In this document: piece after piece, positions 51,393-63,655 of the stretch
Position numbering within the stretch: the stretch's first letter is position 1
Layout: every line of letters starts with the position of its first letter
Assembly: GCF_037975245.1 (NCBI RefSeq)
Contig: NC_092575.1
Location: 8,016,001-8,080,000, forward strand
Direction: 5' to 3'
DNA: 64,000 nucleotides
Source: Apostichopus japonicus
Taxonomy: Eukaryota; Echinodermata; Holothuroidea; Aspidochirotida; Stichopodidae
Notes under the pieces: model-generated
Databases searched by the model: none
The model's input: only the letters and a program-made list of their open reading frames with translations
What the model was told of the DNA's origin: nothing
Program-made: the position numbers and the translations under genes

Positions 51393-53514
51393 ACCGAGTA
51401 TTTTTTAACGTTTGACTAGGTTGTGAAAGTCGTAGGGATAAGTGCATCCTGTTTTAGGATGAGAGTCTACAAACCCTTCAAATTATTAGAATAAAATTTG
51501 ACCTTGTAAGAACTTGTATTCTATGAAATCGTGCAACCAACGAAATATTGAAAGACTCTATAAGCAGTCGTCATGGATAATCATGTTTCCACATGAATTG
51601 AAACGCGACTTCATGAACCCCATTAGCTCACACTTTAATCGAATTAATTAGAAAAGCTAGACTCGTGAAACCCAGGCAAGTAACTATTTGTAACTTTTCT
51701 TTGCTGTTTATTTCATTAGCGTTAATCAAAAGATAAAAGTCTTCGTTATCTGTCCTTCTTTTGCTTCGAATGACCATCATGATGGACTCATTGCATTTTT
51801 TCTACCATGAATCCCATACTTTTAATGAAAAGTGGTAGAAAACGGTTAACTTTGCAAAACGTTTCCCTTATCTCACTAGCATTATATTAACATTATTCGA
51901 TTTAAATGAATTATTCTGTATACCCATATATGTGTGTGTGTGTACGGTCATCCATTACATACTACATATAGGTACACACATCTGTCTATATGCATCACTG
52001 AAGACCACCAAATTCCCTTTTGTGACTCTAAAGTACACATCTTAGTTCAAACGGACCTTTCTGACGTCACCAACATAAATTTCTGTTGATCTTTTGTTTA
52101 ATTAAAGAACAAGCGATGCTTAACAAATCCAAAAGGGTATATATAAAACCTATTCGTGTGTTGTATTACGGTGCCTGATAAGTTTTTACTCAAATAAACA
52201 GAGAAATAAAACATCAACGTGTTGGTTTTGAAGTTCGCCGCGGACAGCTTCTCATGTGTACGCTTTTATCTCCATCGTCTATATAGAATGACTCATAACT
52301 TCGTCAGCCTAGTGTTAAGCAGTAACGTGAGAAACTCGTTGTAATTAACGAGTCCTAATTACAGGCGATAAAAGGCGCTATTTAACCTACACAATGGAAC
52401 GTGACGAAACTATACTTAGGTCGTATTGCAAAATGTTAACAAAAAGAAAAGATTTTCGTCATTTTTGATGGGTTTTCGAAGAGTCACTGGTGAAATAAAG
52501 AGGCTGTATCGGTTTCAATTGATTGAGTGCGACAAAAAGAGAAGAGTATTAACCTGGGTGGGCGAAAGCTGTTTTCTGTTATTTCTCAAACCGGTGATAT
52601 TTTGACTCCAAGGAGAACACCGGATATCCAGAGAGCTGGCTGTTGCCCTAAAATAGCAGTTTCGGATTTAGGGTATTTGAACTCGCTGACAAAAGTAGTT
52701 TCGCCTTTATATATAAAACACGTAACAGGGTTTGCGATGAAGGCGCGGAATTCCGCTAAATTTGGTACCTATGATCGGGTTGTTTGAAACTCAACTCAAA
52801 CTAGTGTCTGGACCAGGAATCGAATCACAGACACTGTGACATTACCTATGGATGACATCAGAATCAATTGTTTTTTTTGGGGGGGGGGGCAGGAGGGGGT
52901 AGGGGGTTTACATTCATTCAGTAATTAATATTCATTGTAAATTTATCAGTTTCGATAAGTGACCATGCATGTAAAAGCAGGTTGTAATATCTTTACTGTA
53001 AAACAGTCGGTCATGATGGACCCTTTTTTTAAATCTCATTTATAGTATTCGAAGACGGAAAGGAGGAGCCTGTATGCAAAGACAAAAGTGCGTCGCTGTT
53101 TTCGAGGCGCCAAATATGGCGCCGCCAGATGGTCCGAGACGCTTTCTTTAAGGGCCCAGCCCACACGGTTGGATCACTGCGCTGGTATAAATTTATGTCT
53201 CAGTTCCCCCCCCCCCCCCCCCTCCGGAGGTGTATAACAGTAACAACTACAAAGCTTGATGAGAATAGCTTGCTGTATGTAAAGTACCAAAGCATTTTAA
53301 AAATGTAGGCCACGCTTATAAGTAGAAACACATGTGCTGAGTTGCATGGAAGTCATAATGAGTAGGCTGTATAATTACATACATAGACCTATACATACCG
53401 TACAATAATGTTAGAGATATAACATGGACAGTGCATGCATGACGCATATATAGCCCTATACAGGAAACACACACTACAATAAAATTGTTTGTCTTGTTTT
53501 ACTTTTCTTTCTTT
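51393..53514. other. intergenic, nothing recognised
   Basis: A CRE at 52062-52069, G tract at 52879 and C tract at about 53207. An 86-codon plus-strand frame at 52527-52787 has no known features. Confidence 0.5.
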
Positions 53515-54042
53515 TTATTTCTTAGTGAGCGGATATCTAGTCATCATGGAAGGCCAACATATACATTTACAGACCGACTTTATATCAGAAGCAATGATAT
53601 CGTGAGTCTCCGCCCTGATGATTAATAAAGACTGGTTGTGTAGATCATGTCGGTAACAGTCTGTCTGTATAAACAGGTTATCACAACGGGAAAGACCTGT
53701 ACCTACTATATACGATCTAATATTTATTTCGTCATGCGATTGGTTTGCACGAAGAACTGTTAGATCGGGGAAAAAAAGATGTCTTCGCCATTTAGCAATT
53801 CCTAAAACATAGGTGCGAGGATGATGCCGTGTTTGGTGAAATGAATAAGTATTTAGTAAAATTTCATGTCCAGCCTTTATCATTTCACTCCGCGAGATAA
53901 TTCTTCTGCCGAGTGAAACAAGAGCGCAGAGCGGCCCGGATATTCTATCCGAAACAAATTCAGCAAATGCTCGATTATTCGAAAAAAGAAAGTCTTCGGG
54001 GAGGATATTTCCATATAAAATGATAGCTCTTTCTTTTTCCAT
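53515..54042 (-). CDS. unrecognised 175-codon open reading frame
   Basis: This is the longest uninterrupted frame in the window that is not a repeat. It starts MEKERAIILYGNILPEDF, has balanced composition with no low-complexity runs, and ends PLTKK. There is no signal peptide, membrane segment or domain that I can name. Its stop codon TAA is part of an AATAAA polyadenylation hexamer (53514-53519). The start follows a C/G homopolymer and sits in the context aaaaATGG. By rough estimate a frame this long could occur by chance in 64 kb at this base composition, so it may be a lineage-specific gene, a remnant of a mobile element, or noise. Confidence 0.3.
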   Translation of the reverse strand: MEKERAIILYGNILPEDFLFSNNRAFAEFVSDRISGPLCALVSLGRRIISRSEMIKAGHEILLNTYSFHQTRHHPRTYVLGIAKWRRHLFFPDLTVLRANQSHDEINIRSYIVGTGLSRCDNLFIQTDCYRHDLHNQSLLIIRAETHDIIASDIKSVCKCICWPSMMTRYPLTKK

Positions 54043-54908
54043 TTTTACCTTTTGTCCCCCCCCCCCCCACCACCACCTTTTGTTGTTGAAATAGCCACAA
54101 TTACGTCATCAAAGTAAGTAAACCAGCTTGTTCCGTAATCGTGTCCAATCTCGTTCTATGACTGAGAGCGAAACCATATTTTGGCGGTCTCCTCACTGTC
54201 TGGGTGTTGTTGTGACGAACTTGTGGCTTTTACCGTACAGCCGATAACGAGGGTGCAACTAATTACTAGTTCGCTCCGCTCCCACGAGTTGTTGGTCAAT
54301 CTGTGCATTGGCTAACATTTTGCCATACACCAGGTGTTACTATTTAGCTGTGACATATACATCATATATACTAGCAACGAATCTTTGTGGGAAAGTTGAA
54401 ATTGTAGACTCAAGCCCTGCGTGTTCAGAAGCTTCCACAAACCCACTGCCTCAGCAGGAAGTCCTCCGAAGGGCAATGAAAACGAAAAACCGTCCTCTAA
54501 ATATGATATCAAAGCTGTTGCGCTTTTGAACTTCATTTATGCATGACACATTTCAACCTTGCCTATATGCCATGTGTATGTATCAATCATAGATAGAGCC
54601 TGTGTGATTTTACGTGGACGCAGGCCTTAACAGATCTGATGACCAAACATCCGATAGCCATACCTCCCCCCCCCACCCTCCCCTGACCACCCCTTTCTCA
54701 TCAGGGTACAAAATATAACTAATACAAAGCAGAAAATGAAAACCAAAGGAGAAAATAAAAATGAAAAGAATCAATGAGACTAAAGTTAAAGCAATGAGTC
54801 AAGACTGCCAAAATCCAGTTCGGTTTCGATTATGCAATGTACGAGCTAAGCAGTTTACATGTAGGCCTACTTTTATTCTACAACCTGAATATTCTGCAAC
54901 TCGGTAAC

Positions 54909-55405
54909 CGTAGGCGTAGGAGGCGAGGGAGGGAGGGCTGCACACCCCCCCCCCCCCGCCCCCAAACACGATATTTCCGTGAAAATTCGGGCAATCTGCT
55001 GATAATGTTTCGGGCACTGCAAAAAAAAAAATAACCTGCAATAATCTTGTTTGATGAGAGTCAGTAGTTCCATAACTAGTTCCAAACTACTCAGGTAATT
55101 AGACTAAGCTTGCTGACTAATCTGACATTGATGTTGTGGAGTTTGGATATAGTTGGCGCTCTATGCTTTCCTTCCCTGTCCAAGACGTTGTTATGATATG
55201 TATCACTATTGGCGTTCCTCTTAACGAATTCGAATTTACTTCCAACTGTCACACCATTATGCATCTGGTAAAAAAATTCTCAAATGCGAGGGCGATCTCA
55301 CCAGTACGCCCTTCCAATATTGGTTACAACGTTACACATTCGTTACATTCGTGACACATTGTTACACGCCCCCCCCCCCAATCAAATTGGGCTCCTACGC
55401 CCATG
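54909..55405. mobile_element. non-autonomous hAT-like element
   Basis: The element is 497 bp. Its terminal inverted repeats are CGTAGGCGTAGGAG and CATGGGCGTAGGAG (reverse complement of the right end), 12 of 14 matching. The flanks TCGGTAAC (54901-54908) and TCGGTAAT (55406-55413) form an 8-bp target duplication with one difference. A long C tract lies near each end. No transposase is visible; short frames inside are not recognisable. Confidence 0.7.
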
Positions 55406-55581
55406 TCGGTAATATTTGATCGCGTCTTAACTTAGACGTATTTATCGTAAGTATGCCGAATATTAACTACTGTGTTGAAGCAAAGTATCGTATTTACAAA
55501 TTTTAAATGTGAAATTTTTGGGGCATGACCTTTCGATCCCTAGCAGGATCTTATTAAAAGGCAAATTGAAAAGAAAACAGG

Positions 55582-55614
55582 AAGGACACATTAAAACAGT
55601 TTTAATGTGTCCTT
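55582..55614. repeat. perfect 16-bp inverted repeat
   Basis: The arms AAGGACACATTAAAAC and GTTTTAATGTGTCCTT are exact complements with a single A between them. It could extrude as a cruciform, or be a solo palindromic insertion or an intrinsic hairpin in RNA. No target duplication is evident. Confidence 0.85.
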
Positions 55615-58146
55615 AATATTATACATTTGTGTGACGTGATATCATGTTAACATGGTTTGATATGTTGGTGTTTCCTGACCTCAGATGACCTTTCACCTGC
55701 ACTGAAACAGAGGCTCTTCTTGTTGTCAGTGTGGGGTAAGGAAACCTTCTCAATTTGTCTTTTTAGTTACATACTTGATATTTGAGACATTTCACATTTA
55801 AAATTCTGATAATTTTAAATGATATTTGCCTGAAATATTGCATGAACTCATCATAGGTCAAACATATACAAAAAAAAAAAATGATATTTGTGAAACGTGT
55901 ACATAATTGGGTATTGTGCTTTAAAATATAGGTATCACGTGACACGTTTGGACACACGCAGACATATTCGAACACAACCTATGACGCTGCAAAGGTTATA
56001 CTGTCATCGAAACTGAAAGTTGAAAAGTTACTAGAATACCCCCTCTTAAAGTCATTAGAATCATTGGAATCACTTCAAGCGAGACAATATTATACTCTCA
56101 TACGTATTTGCAGTTGGAACGTTTTGCTTTAGACGGGATCCATCACCGATTCTTCTCATGAAACCGCCTCTGTGTTGGAGGGGCAAGGAAGAGGTACAAC
56201 AAAAGAGGGCGCCTATCTCAATTAAAATTCAGTAGCTTGCATTGTTGAGGGTCAGCATACCCCGTGAAATGTCGTACACTAAAGGTGAGAGTCTTTATTC
56301 TTTGTTTTCTATTCTATAATTGTCATGTTTCAGAGTCAGAGAGCAACCACACATTTACATATGAGAGACTTGTCAAATTGAGAATACTTACACATTCAAA
56401 CTTGGAATGGAAATATTTGTTTCTGTCGATGGCTTTCATGCAGGCCCTGAGAAGCACATTAACCATCTTTGGTGGTTAGCACACTAACCACCTACATCTT
56501 TTATCACATATACTTCTGCATATCATGAGCAATTCCCTCGAAACAACTAAGGAAAAAATATTCACGTTGATCCTTGTGAGATGCACAATTATTGCTAGAG
56601 GCTGCACACTTGTGATGCAGTGCCATCTGGAAGCCACATATGATATAATTCTCTGCTTTTCTGTTTACATTGTTATTGAATACAGTGAGCCGTAAACTGT
56701 TATTGAAATTAGTGACATTATAAGGTTAGAAGCTTCATAATGTCAACAGCAATATTGCAAATACTAACTGCAGACCCGTAGCCAGCAATTCATAGTTAGA
56801 GGGAAGTATTTCTTTGATAAATATTTTTGACCCATCGACATACATACATACATACGCCACATACATACGCCACATACATACGCCACATACATAAATAAAT
56901 GCATTACATACATATGCCACCTATGACAGTCCAAAAATAGATGAACGTGATTTATCGGTCGATGAACTTGGACTACCAAGAGGTAAAACAGGTTCAAACT
57001 GCTTATAAAATAGGATTATCAATTTTCAACATGAATTGTCGACCAATATACTAGGATTACCAGATACACTTGATACATCAATCGATAAACAACCAGTTTA
57101 GTGTCATCGGCCATCTTATTTTATCTGTATTAACACATTGAATGGCTGTTTTCCTATTTTCTGGTACAGGCATAATATATGTTATAGACAACATTTAAAA
57201 CACACTGTTTGTCAGTCCAGATTGAATTTCTACTGTATTTTTTTTCTCCAGTTTTAGAGAAATGACCATGCTAACATCTGAGGGTCATCAATTTAATTGG
57301 CTGGACTACTTAGTCTAACAAAAAGACCATTATGCCTGCTTTACAATGCATTACAATTTCTTTCAAGAAAAAAGAAAATGTGTACTGTTGTTATAAACGA
57401 AGTAATATCACCATAGTTTGATTGAATTATATATTTTTTTTTTGTTAGACAATGAATCAACATTAACATTTAGTAAAAAGAAGCTTATGTGACCATCCAG
57501 TTTGTCTTGAGGGAGATGTTCAGAGATGTAACACATTGAAAAGGCGAAATCTTTAAATTAAGAATAGCCAAAGTTATTCTCATGCTTTCCCGGGTTTACC
57601 TCCTAATTAATTACATTCGTGTTCCACATGATTCAATAAAAGTAGGATAGAAATGTTGTTTTCGTGCATTTGATTCGCTGAGTTTTTCATCTTACAAACT
57701 AATAAATTAAAAACATATCAGGCCGTTATCTGTTTCATACTTGCTTGCAACTTTGTTGAGATAAATGGTTGCTACATATTAATCATATAGATATATGGCC
57801 AAGGTTTCATGTTCAAGTTGCTTAGTGTCAGTTTTCGATTAATTGAGGGAGATCTTAACATGGAGTTGTTTTTAAAATCATTGATAGTCCATACTCGGAT
57901 GAACACGGTACACCTAAAAGTACAAACAATGATAATTCACTCTTTGATAGAATCCACGCACAGTAATGAGTGAATTCCATTCTTATCAAGGACTGGTTTC
58001 AATGAAGTTAGATCTAATACTATTGACTCCACTTGAGGTGAATTTACTCTCAGCAAAGTATGGAATCATTCCTTATAATAGTCACCATCTTGCAGACTGT
58101 CTAACAGTGCAAGCTCACTCTGTGAAGTTGCTTTTCTACACTGACC
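55615..58146. other. intergenic, nothing recognised
   Basis: Apart from a perfect AGGTCA-type DR4 at 55676-55691 and the ACATACATACGCC minisatellite, this is AT-rich sequence with only short frames. A 71-codon frame at 56264-56479 begins with a hydrophobic stretch (VFILCFLFY) but shows nothing else. Confidence 0.5.
56837..56900. repeat. ACATACATACGCC minisatellite
   Basis: CATACATA and CGCCACATACATA (13 bp) repeat about four times, decaying into CATAAATAAATG. Confidence 0.85.
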
Positions 58147-58298
58147 AAGACTATAGCAATGACTGAGTTTCCCGGTCTTGGACGAAGACTACAGCAATGA
58201 CTGAGTTTCCAGGTCTCGAACCGAGACTACATCAATGACTGAGTTTCCAGGTCTCGGACCAAGACTACAGCGATGACAGAGTTTCCCGGTCTTAGACT
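58147..58298. repeat. 38-bp tandem repeat, four copies
   Basis: Units begin at 58147, 58185, 58223 and 58261 with an exact 38-bp period. Each reads AAGACTACAGCAATGACTGA followed by GTTTCC(C/A)GGTCT(T/C)GGACC-like sequence. It lies directly before an 18-bp minisatellite that shares the GGTCTCG/GACC words. Confidence 0.9.
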
Positions 58299-58374
58299 TC
58301 CTTGGGTTTCGCGATATTCAGCCCTTAAATTTGATATCGCGTCATTTGAATCGGAGATGGAAAACATATTTCCA

Positions 58375-58925
58375 AGACCGGTCTCAATCTAGAGACCAGT
58401 TTCAGTCTCCAGATCACCAAGAGTCTACAGACCAGTCTTATAGTCTTCAAACTAGTCTCAGTGTCCAGACCAGTGTGATTTTACAGACTAGTCCAACTCT
58501 CCAGACCAGTATCAGTCTCGACACAGTCCAGGTCTCGATACCAATCTTATAGTCTTCAAAGTAGTCTCAGTTTGCAAGGCAGTATACCAATGTCGAAACA
58601 GTTGTCCCAGTCTCGGCCGGTCGGTGACACAACCAGGCAAATATCAATCACCAGACCAGTCTCAGACTCAGTCTCGAGATATGTCTCCGTCCCTGTCACA
58701 GATCGTAAACTGTCTCAGTTTGCGAGACCAGTCGCATTGTCGAGACCAGTCTATGTCTTTCAGATCAGATTCAGTCTTCAGACTAGGCACATTCTGCAGA
58801 GCAGTAGGCGCCAGACCAGTCCTGGCTTCCAGAACTGTGTCCGACTCGAGACTTATTTCTGAGTCGAGATCCGTTTCAGTCCCGACACCAGTCACACTAT
58901 CAAGACCAGTCTCCTTCCGGATAAC
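58375..58925. repeat. 18-bp minisatellite (AGACCAGTCTCAGTCTCC)
   Basis: Phased units are clear at 58375, 58393, 58411, 58429, 58449, 58467, 58485, 58503 and 58521, then increasingly degenerate to about 58925. The period is a multiple of three, which explains several overlapping open frames rich in Gln, Ser and Thr on both strands. No start, splice or domain evidence supports coding. Confidence 0.85.
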
Positions 58926-58985
58926 ACTAGTAACACTAAATAACACTAGTAACACTAGATAACTCTAGTAACACTAGATAACATT
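58922..58985. repeat. TAACACTAG 9/10-bp tandem repeat
   Basis: Alternating 9- and 10-bp units give a 19-bp higher period (TAACACTAG then TAACACTAGA), about seven units. Confidence 0.9.
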
Positions 58986-61913
58986 AACATGTAAATCTCA
59001 TGACATAAAAATTGACTAAGGTAAGCAGACGCGAACAAGCAGGTCAAACTTGTTGACAGCCTAGGATCTGTATTACTGAGTCACACACATTGTCCACGCG
59101 CGTATAATATATATCACTTTTTATTTGCTACGTCAAACATCCATTACAACTTCGATTCCCCAGACCGGGTAAAAAAATGAACTTCAATGTTCAGGTCAAG
59201 AAATCCACGTTTCCACGACAAAACGAAGAATTCATTCGGGAAGAAATCGATTCCTTCAAGACTTTTATTCGGGGTAAAGCTATTAAAATTTGTCTTTACG
59301 TGCCGTGCATATGAAAATGGCCACGAACTGAACACGTAGTGGAGCTAATTTTATGCCACTGCCCATTAAAAAGATCCCCGCTGTGGAATTTTCTTTCGAG
59401 CCATCGCATATCCAACGAAGGAAAAAAAGTCCATTTTACGCTCACCTGATCTTTATATATATATTCTGAGAGAATAACTGGGTGCTCTGATTCTGACAGA
59501 TAGCCATAACATAAATACGTTTTCAATATTTTTGTGAAGTTCTTTTTCTTTTTTTGTCTTTTTTATTTTATTTTATTTTTGCTTTGTTTGGTATTGAACA
59601 GGATGGTAACTGACGCTGAGAGCAGAGATGAAGGCAGGACCTGTCTCTGCTCAAGGTGACTACAAGATGAGAATATTCAGGTTATCATCATCTTTTGTCG
59701 GCTCTATTCACGCTGAGAGGACGAGACCAGTTCTTGTCATCCGTGACTATTTCACTCTTTGACATTTTCAAAGGAATGAACGCTTGAAAGAGACGGACTG
59801 CATTTGTTGTTAATTGAAGTAAGTCCCTCTGTTGAGAAAATAAATTTAAGGAATTAAGGAAACGGTGGCTGAGTTTAAACATATATTGTTACTTGTTCGC
59901 ATTCGTGCTGTCATCGGCGACAAAAGCGTTACTTTTCATTAGCCTATTTGAACGATAGGAAAGGGTAAACGAATGAAGGATCATGTGACATATGGGTTTT
60001 CTGAGCTAGATTGACTGAAACTCCAGCCTTATTGATTAAAACTTAAATCTAAGGCAGTAAAGCGACCACTTTAAAAATATAATAAAACACTCAATTTTAT
60101 GGAGAACACCCCCCCCCCTCCCCTCCGCCACACACACACATGCTCAGACGTATCAACATCATGAATAATCTTTGTAATACTGTTTAAATCCCTGCAGGTA
60201 TTCAGACCTTTTTGCTTGATGGACCCCAACTTTTACCTTCATCATGGTGGCAACCCTCCAGTGGTGGATGTTGTTACCCGGGGAAGGGGTCTACAGACAG
60301 GACGTGAAGTTCCCTTCCCTTTTGATTTTGTTTTATATGGTTCAACGTGCTAAGTTGCAAAATGGTGTCATATTTTGCATGCTTTGAAGAAATATCGGTA
60401 ATTTTCCCGATAAGTATGTTTAGCGATCCTGAAATGGTCGTGACCTCCAGTTTGCAAACCATAAGGGTTTAAAAGATGATAACAATGCAGTAACAAATGG
60501 TCAGTGACACTGTCTTGCCTTGGCTTTCACCCTCATCCTTGGATACCGTAATTCGTTTTAACTTCATTCCTATTACCACAATTAATTAACTGTCGTGAAG
60601 TATTATAAGTATATAGGCGTTTCGGAAGGGCTGTAATCAGGAAAGGGGCGGAAATATGGGCACGTGACCTCAACTAATTGAACAAGTCCGAAAGCTCAGC
60701 TGTTATGCTGATTGATATAATTTACAGTATTAATTTACAGTAATATTTAAAGTAATGTTTAACTCCCAGCCACATCACAGTAGTGTGCATTAACCTTACT
60801 GCCCTCTATAGCGTTTTAGTATTAACATTACATCATTATTAACACTTCCCTGCTTGTGGCCATCACCAGATTCAAAAAAAGGTAACAGGCCAGAGTACAA
60901 ACGATATAAAGAATATCTTTGTGGATCAAGTTGATATGAACTGGTAATTAGCCTAACCACTTACGGTATATTGTTAATAACAATGTTCACCTTAATTGAT
61001 TTATGCAAATTTGGATCAGGGCCGTAGTCACGGGTGGGGGGGGGGGGGGGAGTTTTCAAACTCTCTTTCAAATAGCATACATTTTTAAGAAATGCGTGGA
61101 CAGTGGCATATCGTAACATTTGTATGTAATTTATATGATAGCACCATTTTCCTTCTTTACCCAAGCAAAATCTTCTCCGCTTAGACCCCTTCTTAGGAAG
61201 GACTGCCAAGATGATGTCCCCACCACCTCTTCCCCCCCCCCCCTTCCAAAAAAGGATCGAACTTTGGCAACAGGCTTGATTAGGATGGACTGGATGCAGA
61301 AATGATGTGGGCATATATAGGCCTTTATAAAGTATTTTTGTACGCTTTGACATGATATTCTCTCGAAATTACACAACTGTGACAACTATAAAAGGCAACC
61401 AACTATAGACGTGTCATGCTACTGTGGACACGTTAACATTCTTTCAAAATGATAAAATGTGATTTAAATATAAGTTATCATTTTCTACTAGCTGTTACAT
61501 GGATTCATTAATATGTGAACTATTTGCCACAAATGTATGACTTACGTAACGTGTATTTTTTTCTCAAGTTGTATATTATTCAGTTATAAAGTAAGTTAGT
61601 AGTTCAAGAAGGTTCCGAGAAACGCTGAATCGACTAAATATGAATCTCATCATTAAAAAAAAATTTCAAGAAAAATGTTAAAATATTTACCGGTAAAATA
61701 TGTTCTGATTAATTCGTCATTTATTTTGTAAAATATTTAACTTGTTAAGCTTCATGTAGATAACACCAGCCTTTCATTTTTTCTTTTCAGTATATTGTGA
61801 GCTATTATTTTTAGCACATCAATATCTCTCAACTAGTTAGATGCATATGCAATATAACGTTTGAACTGTTATTGTTGCAATAATATACACTACAGTATAC
61901 CTAAACCAAGACA
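58986..61913. other. intergenic, nothing recognised
   Basis: Holds C and G tracts at about 60110, 61037 and 61231. A GGGCCGTAGTCACGGGTGGG stretch at 61020 resembles transposon edges, but no partner end was found. No gene. Confidence 0.45.
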
Positions 61914-62026
61914 ATATATATATATATAGCCTATATATATATCTATATCTATATATATATATAGGCTATATATATCTATATATATATATATATATATAGG
62001 CTATATATATTTGTGTGTGTGTGTAT
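61914..62026. repeat. (TA)n with inverted AGCCTATATAT motifs and (GT)n end
   Basis: TA-rich sequence containing one TATAGCCTATATAT and two ATATATAGGCTATATAT words in opposite orientation, able to fold into long hairpins. It ends in GTGTGTGT. Confidence 0.85.
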
Positions 62027-63486
62027 AAATACATGCATGCTTACCTAATAACTAACGTATTCACAATAGACTTTGGACGGAATTTTGCACGGGAGATGTA
62101 GCCTATTACTTGAATGGCGTCTTTCAGAAATCAATTCTTATTGCTAAAATTACACTTTCGTCCTTCAAAAGATTTCAACGCCGTATTGATAACCTGTAGC
62201 ATCTATGAATTATGTCGATAAGGATGTTCGCTTCTCGTATCTACTATTCTTCACATCAGGAAGTACACTATTCAGAATTGATCACCCAGTTTATGGATTT
62301 GCCAATATCTACTATACAAAGATTCCTGTAGGAAATAATTTAATCGTAACATATGAGCTTAAAGAAAATGAAATAGAGTGTATATGCTTTTAGTCATAAT
62401 GGCCATGGGTGCCAGTGCTTAAAGGGCATCATGGTATAGCCACACATTTTAGCTTGCTAAAACCTGTTTATATAGGTTTATAAAAGTATTTTCGTGGAAC
62501 TGGTTCGTGATGAGATGTGTTACGGTACATTACAGAATGAGATGCCTTCTTAGAGTCTGGACAAATCAACTTTATACGGAGGTGGTAATTAACTGAATAA
62601 AGTCGTCTGGGCCTGCTTGGCCATTATTTGACTTTCAATTTGACAAGACTGATGACCTTTAGGACCGTACTAGGGTCATGATGGTGAAAAGTAGTGTTCC
62701 CTATATGGTGCGTGCATACAAGCCAGTCAACGTTATTGACGTTGTCCTTTAGAATTATGTTTAACCAACTTAATTACCAAAATTGTCTGCATTTTAATTG
62801 TTTTTTGGGGCAAACTTTTGCTCACATTTTGTTCCATACATACCCAGTGTTGGGAAAAATATTGCACAAATTTGTTCAGAACGGTAATGTTCATAGGTTT
62901 AGTATACCGAAAAGATATATACATTTGAATGGACAAGGTCAAACCCACATTTCAACTCTTTTCGCTGTTGAAAACTAAGAGCGATATTAATCGTAATATA
63001 AACCTTTATAATATAATATATACAATAACCGTATATCTGTCATCCATTGATCATGTAATAAAGGTTGCAACGGGATCCGTCTGCCACTGACATCAATTCG
63101 AGGACATAATGTCAACAATCTAGTTATTTCAGCCTCAAACAGAACTCAAAGAGATGATAAAACTGGAAGACGAGGCATATAATAAAGAAGACCTGGACAG
63201 AAGAGTGAAGCCTACTGAGTATTTACTATCAGACATTTGTATACTTGTTCCATGGAATAGTCTTTATATTTGTGAATGCATGTGTGGATGTGTATTATGT
63301 GTGAGAGTGTGAGAGTTTACAACTTGTAATATCCTATACTGATATAAAAGCTAACTCATGCCAATCACGATACTCCCGTTAACAGTATCCTAATCTAATT
63401 CGCGTTTTTATCACTGCATAGTGACTCTCTATTCCTTTTTCGACCTATGCCGTTCGAGTTTCATTTACATTTCAGGATTCTAGAAA
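62027..63486. other. intergenic, nothing recognised
   Basis: AT-rich; short frames at 62205-62393 and 62694-62978 match nothing I know. No RNA gene or repeat seen. Confidence 0.5.
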
Positions 63487-63529
63487 TGTGCTGTTCGTGT
63501 TTAACACTTAACTTGCAACGAACAGCACA
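63487..63529. repeat. 12-bp-arm hairpin
   Basis: TGTGCTGTTCGT and ACGAACAGCACA are exact complements separated by 19 bases. Too short for a typical microRNA precursor. Confidence 0.75.
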
Positions 63530-63655
63530 TCCTAACAGTATCGTTCAGTATGAAAATGCTCACGTTTATGTTATCATTTACCACCTATAGCTGCAGTTAT
63601 GGTATATATTACATCAACTCTGCAGCTTGCTTACATGTAGTCGAATCTATTATAG

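Noticed and set aside
51097-51447. Ile/Tyr- and Asn-rich frames
   Set aside because: Translation of an ATT microsatellite.
52800-52835. tRNA T-arm-like GATTCGATTCC on the minus strand
   Set aside because: The flanking bases do not form a T stem, and no A or B box or acceptor stem is present.
58331-58962. Several overlapping Gln/Ser/Thr-rich frames
   Set aside because: Consequence of an 18-bp tandem repeat, open on both strands.
61017-61290. Possible transposon starting GGGCCGTAGTCACGGG
   Set aside because: No matching opposite end or target duplication could be found.
63487-63529. Possible microRNA precursor
   Set aside because: Only 12 paired bases with a 19-base loop; too short for a normal precursor.
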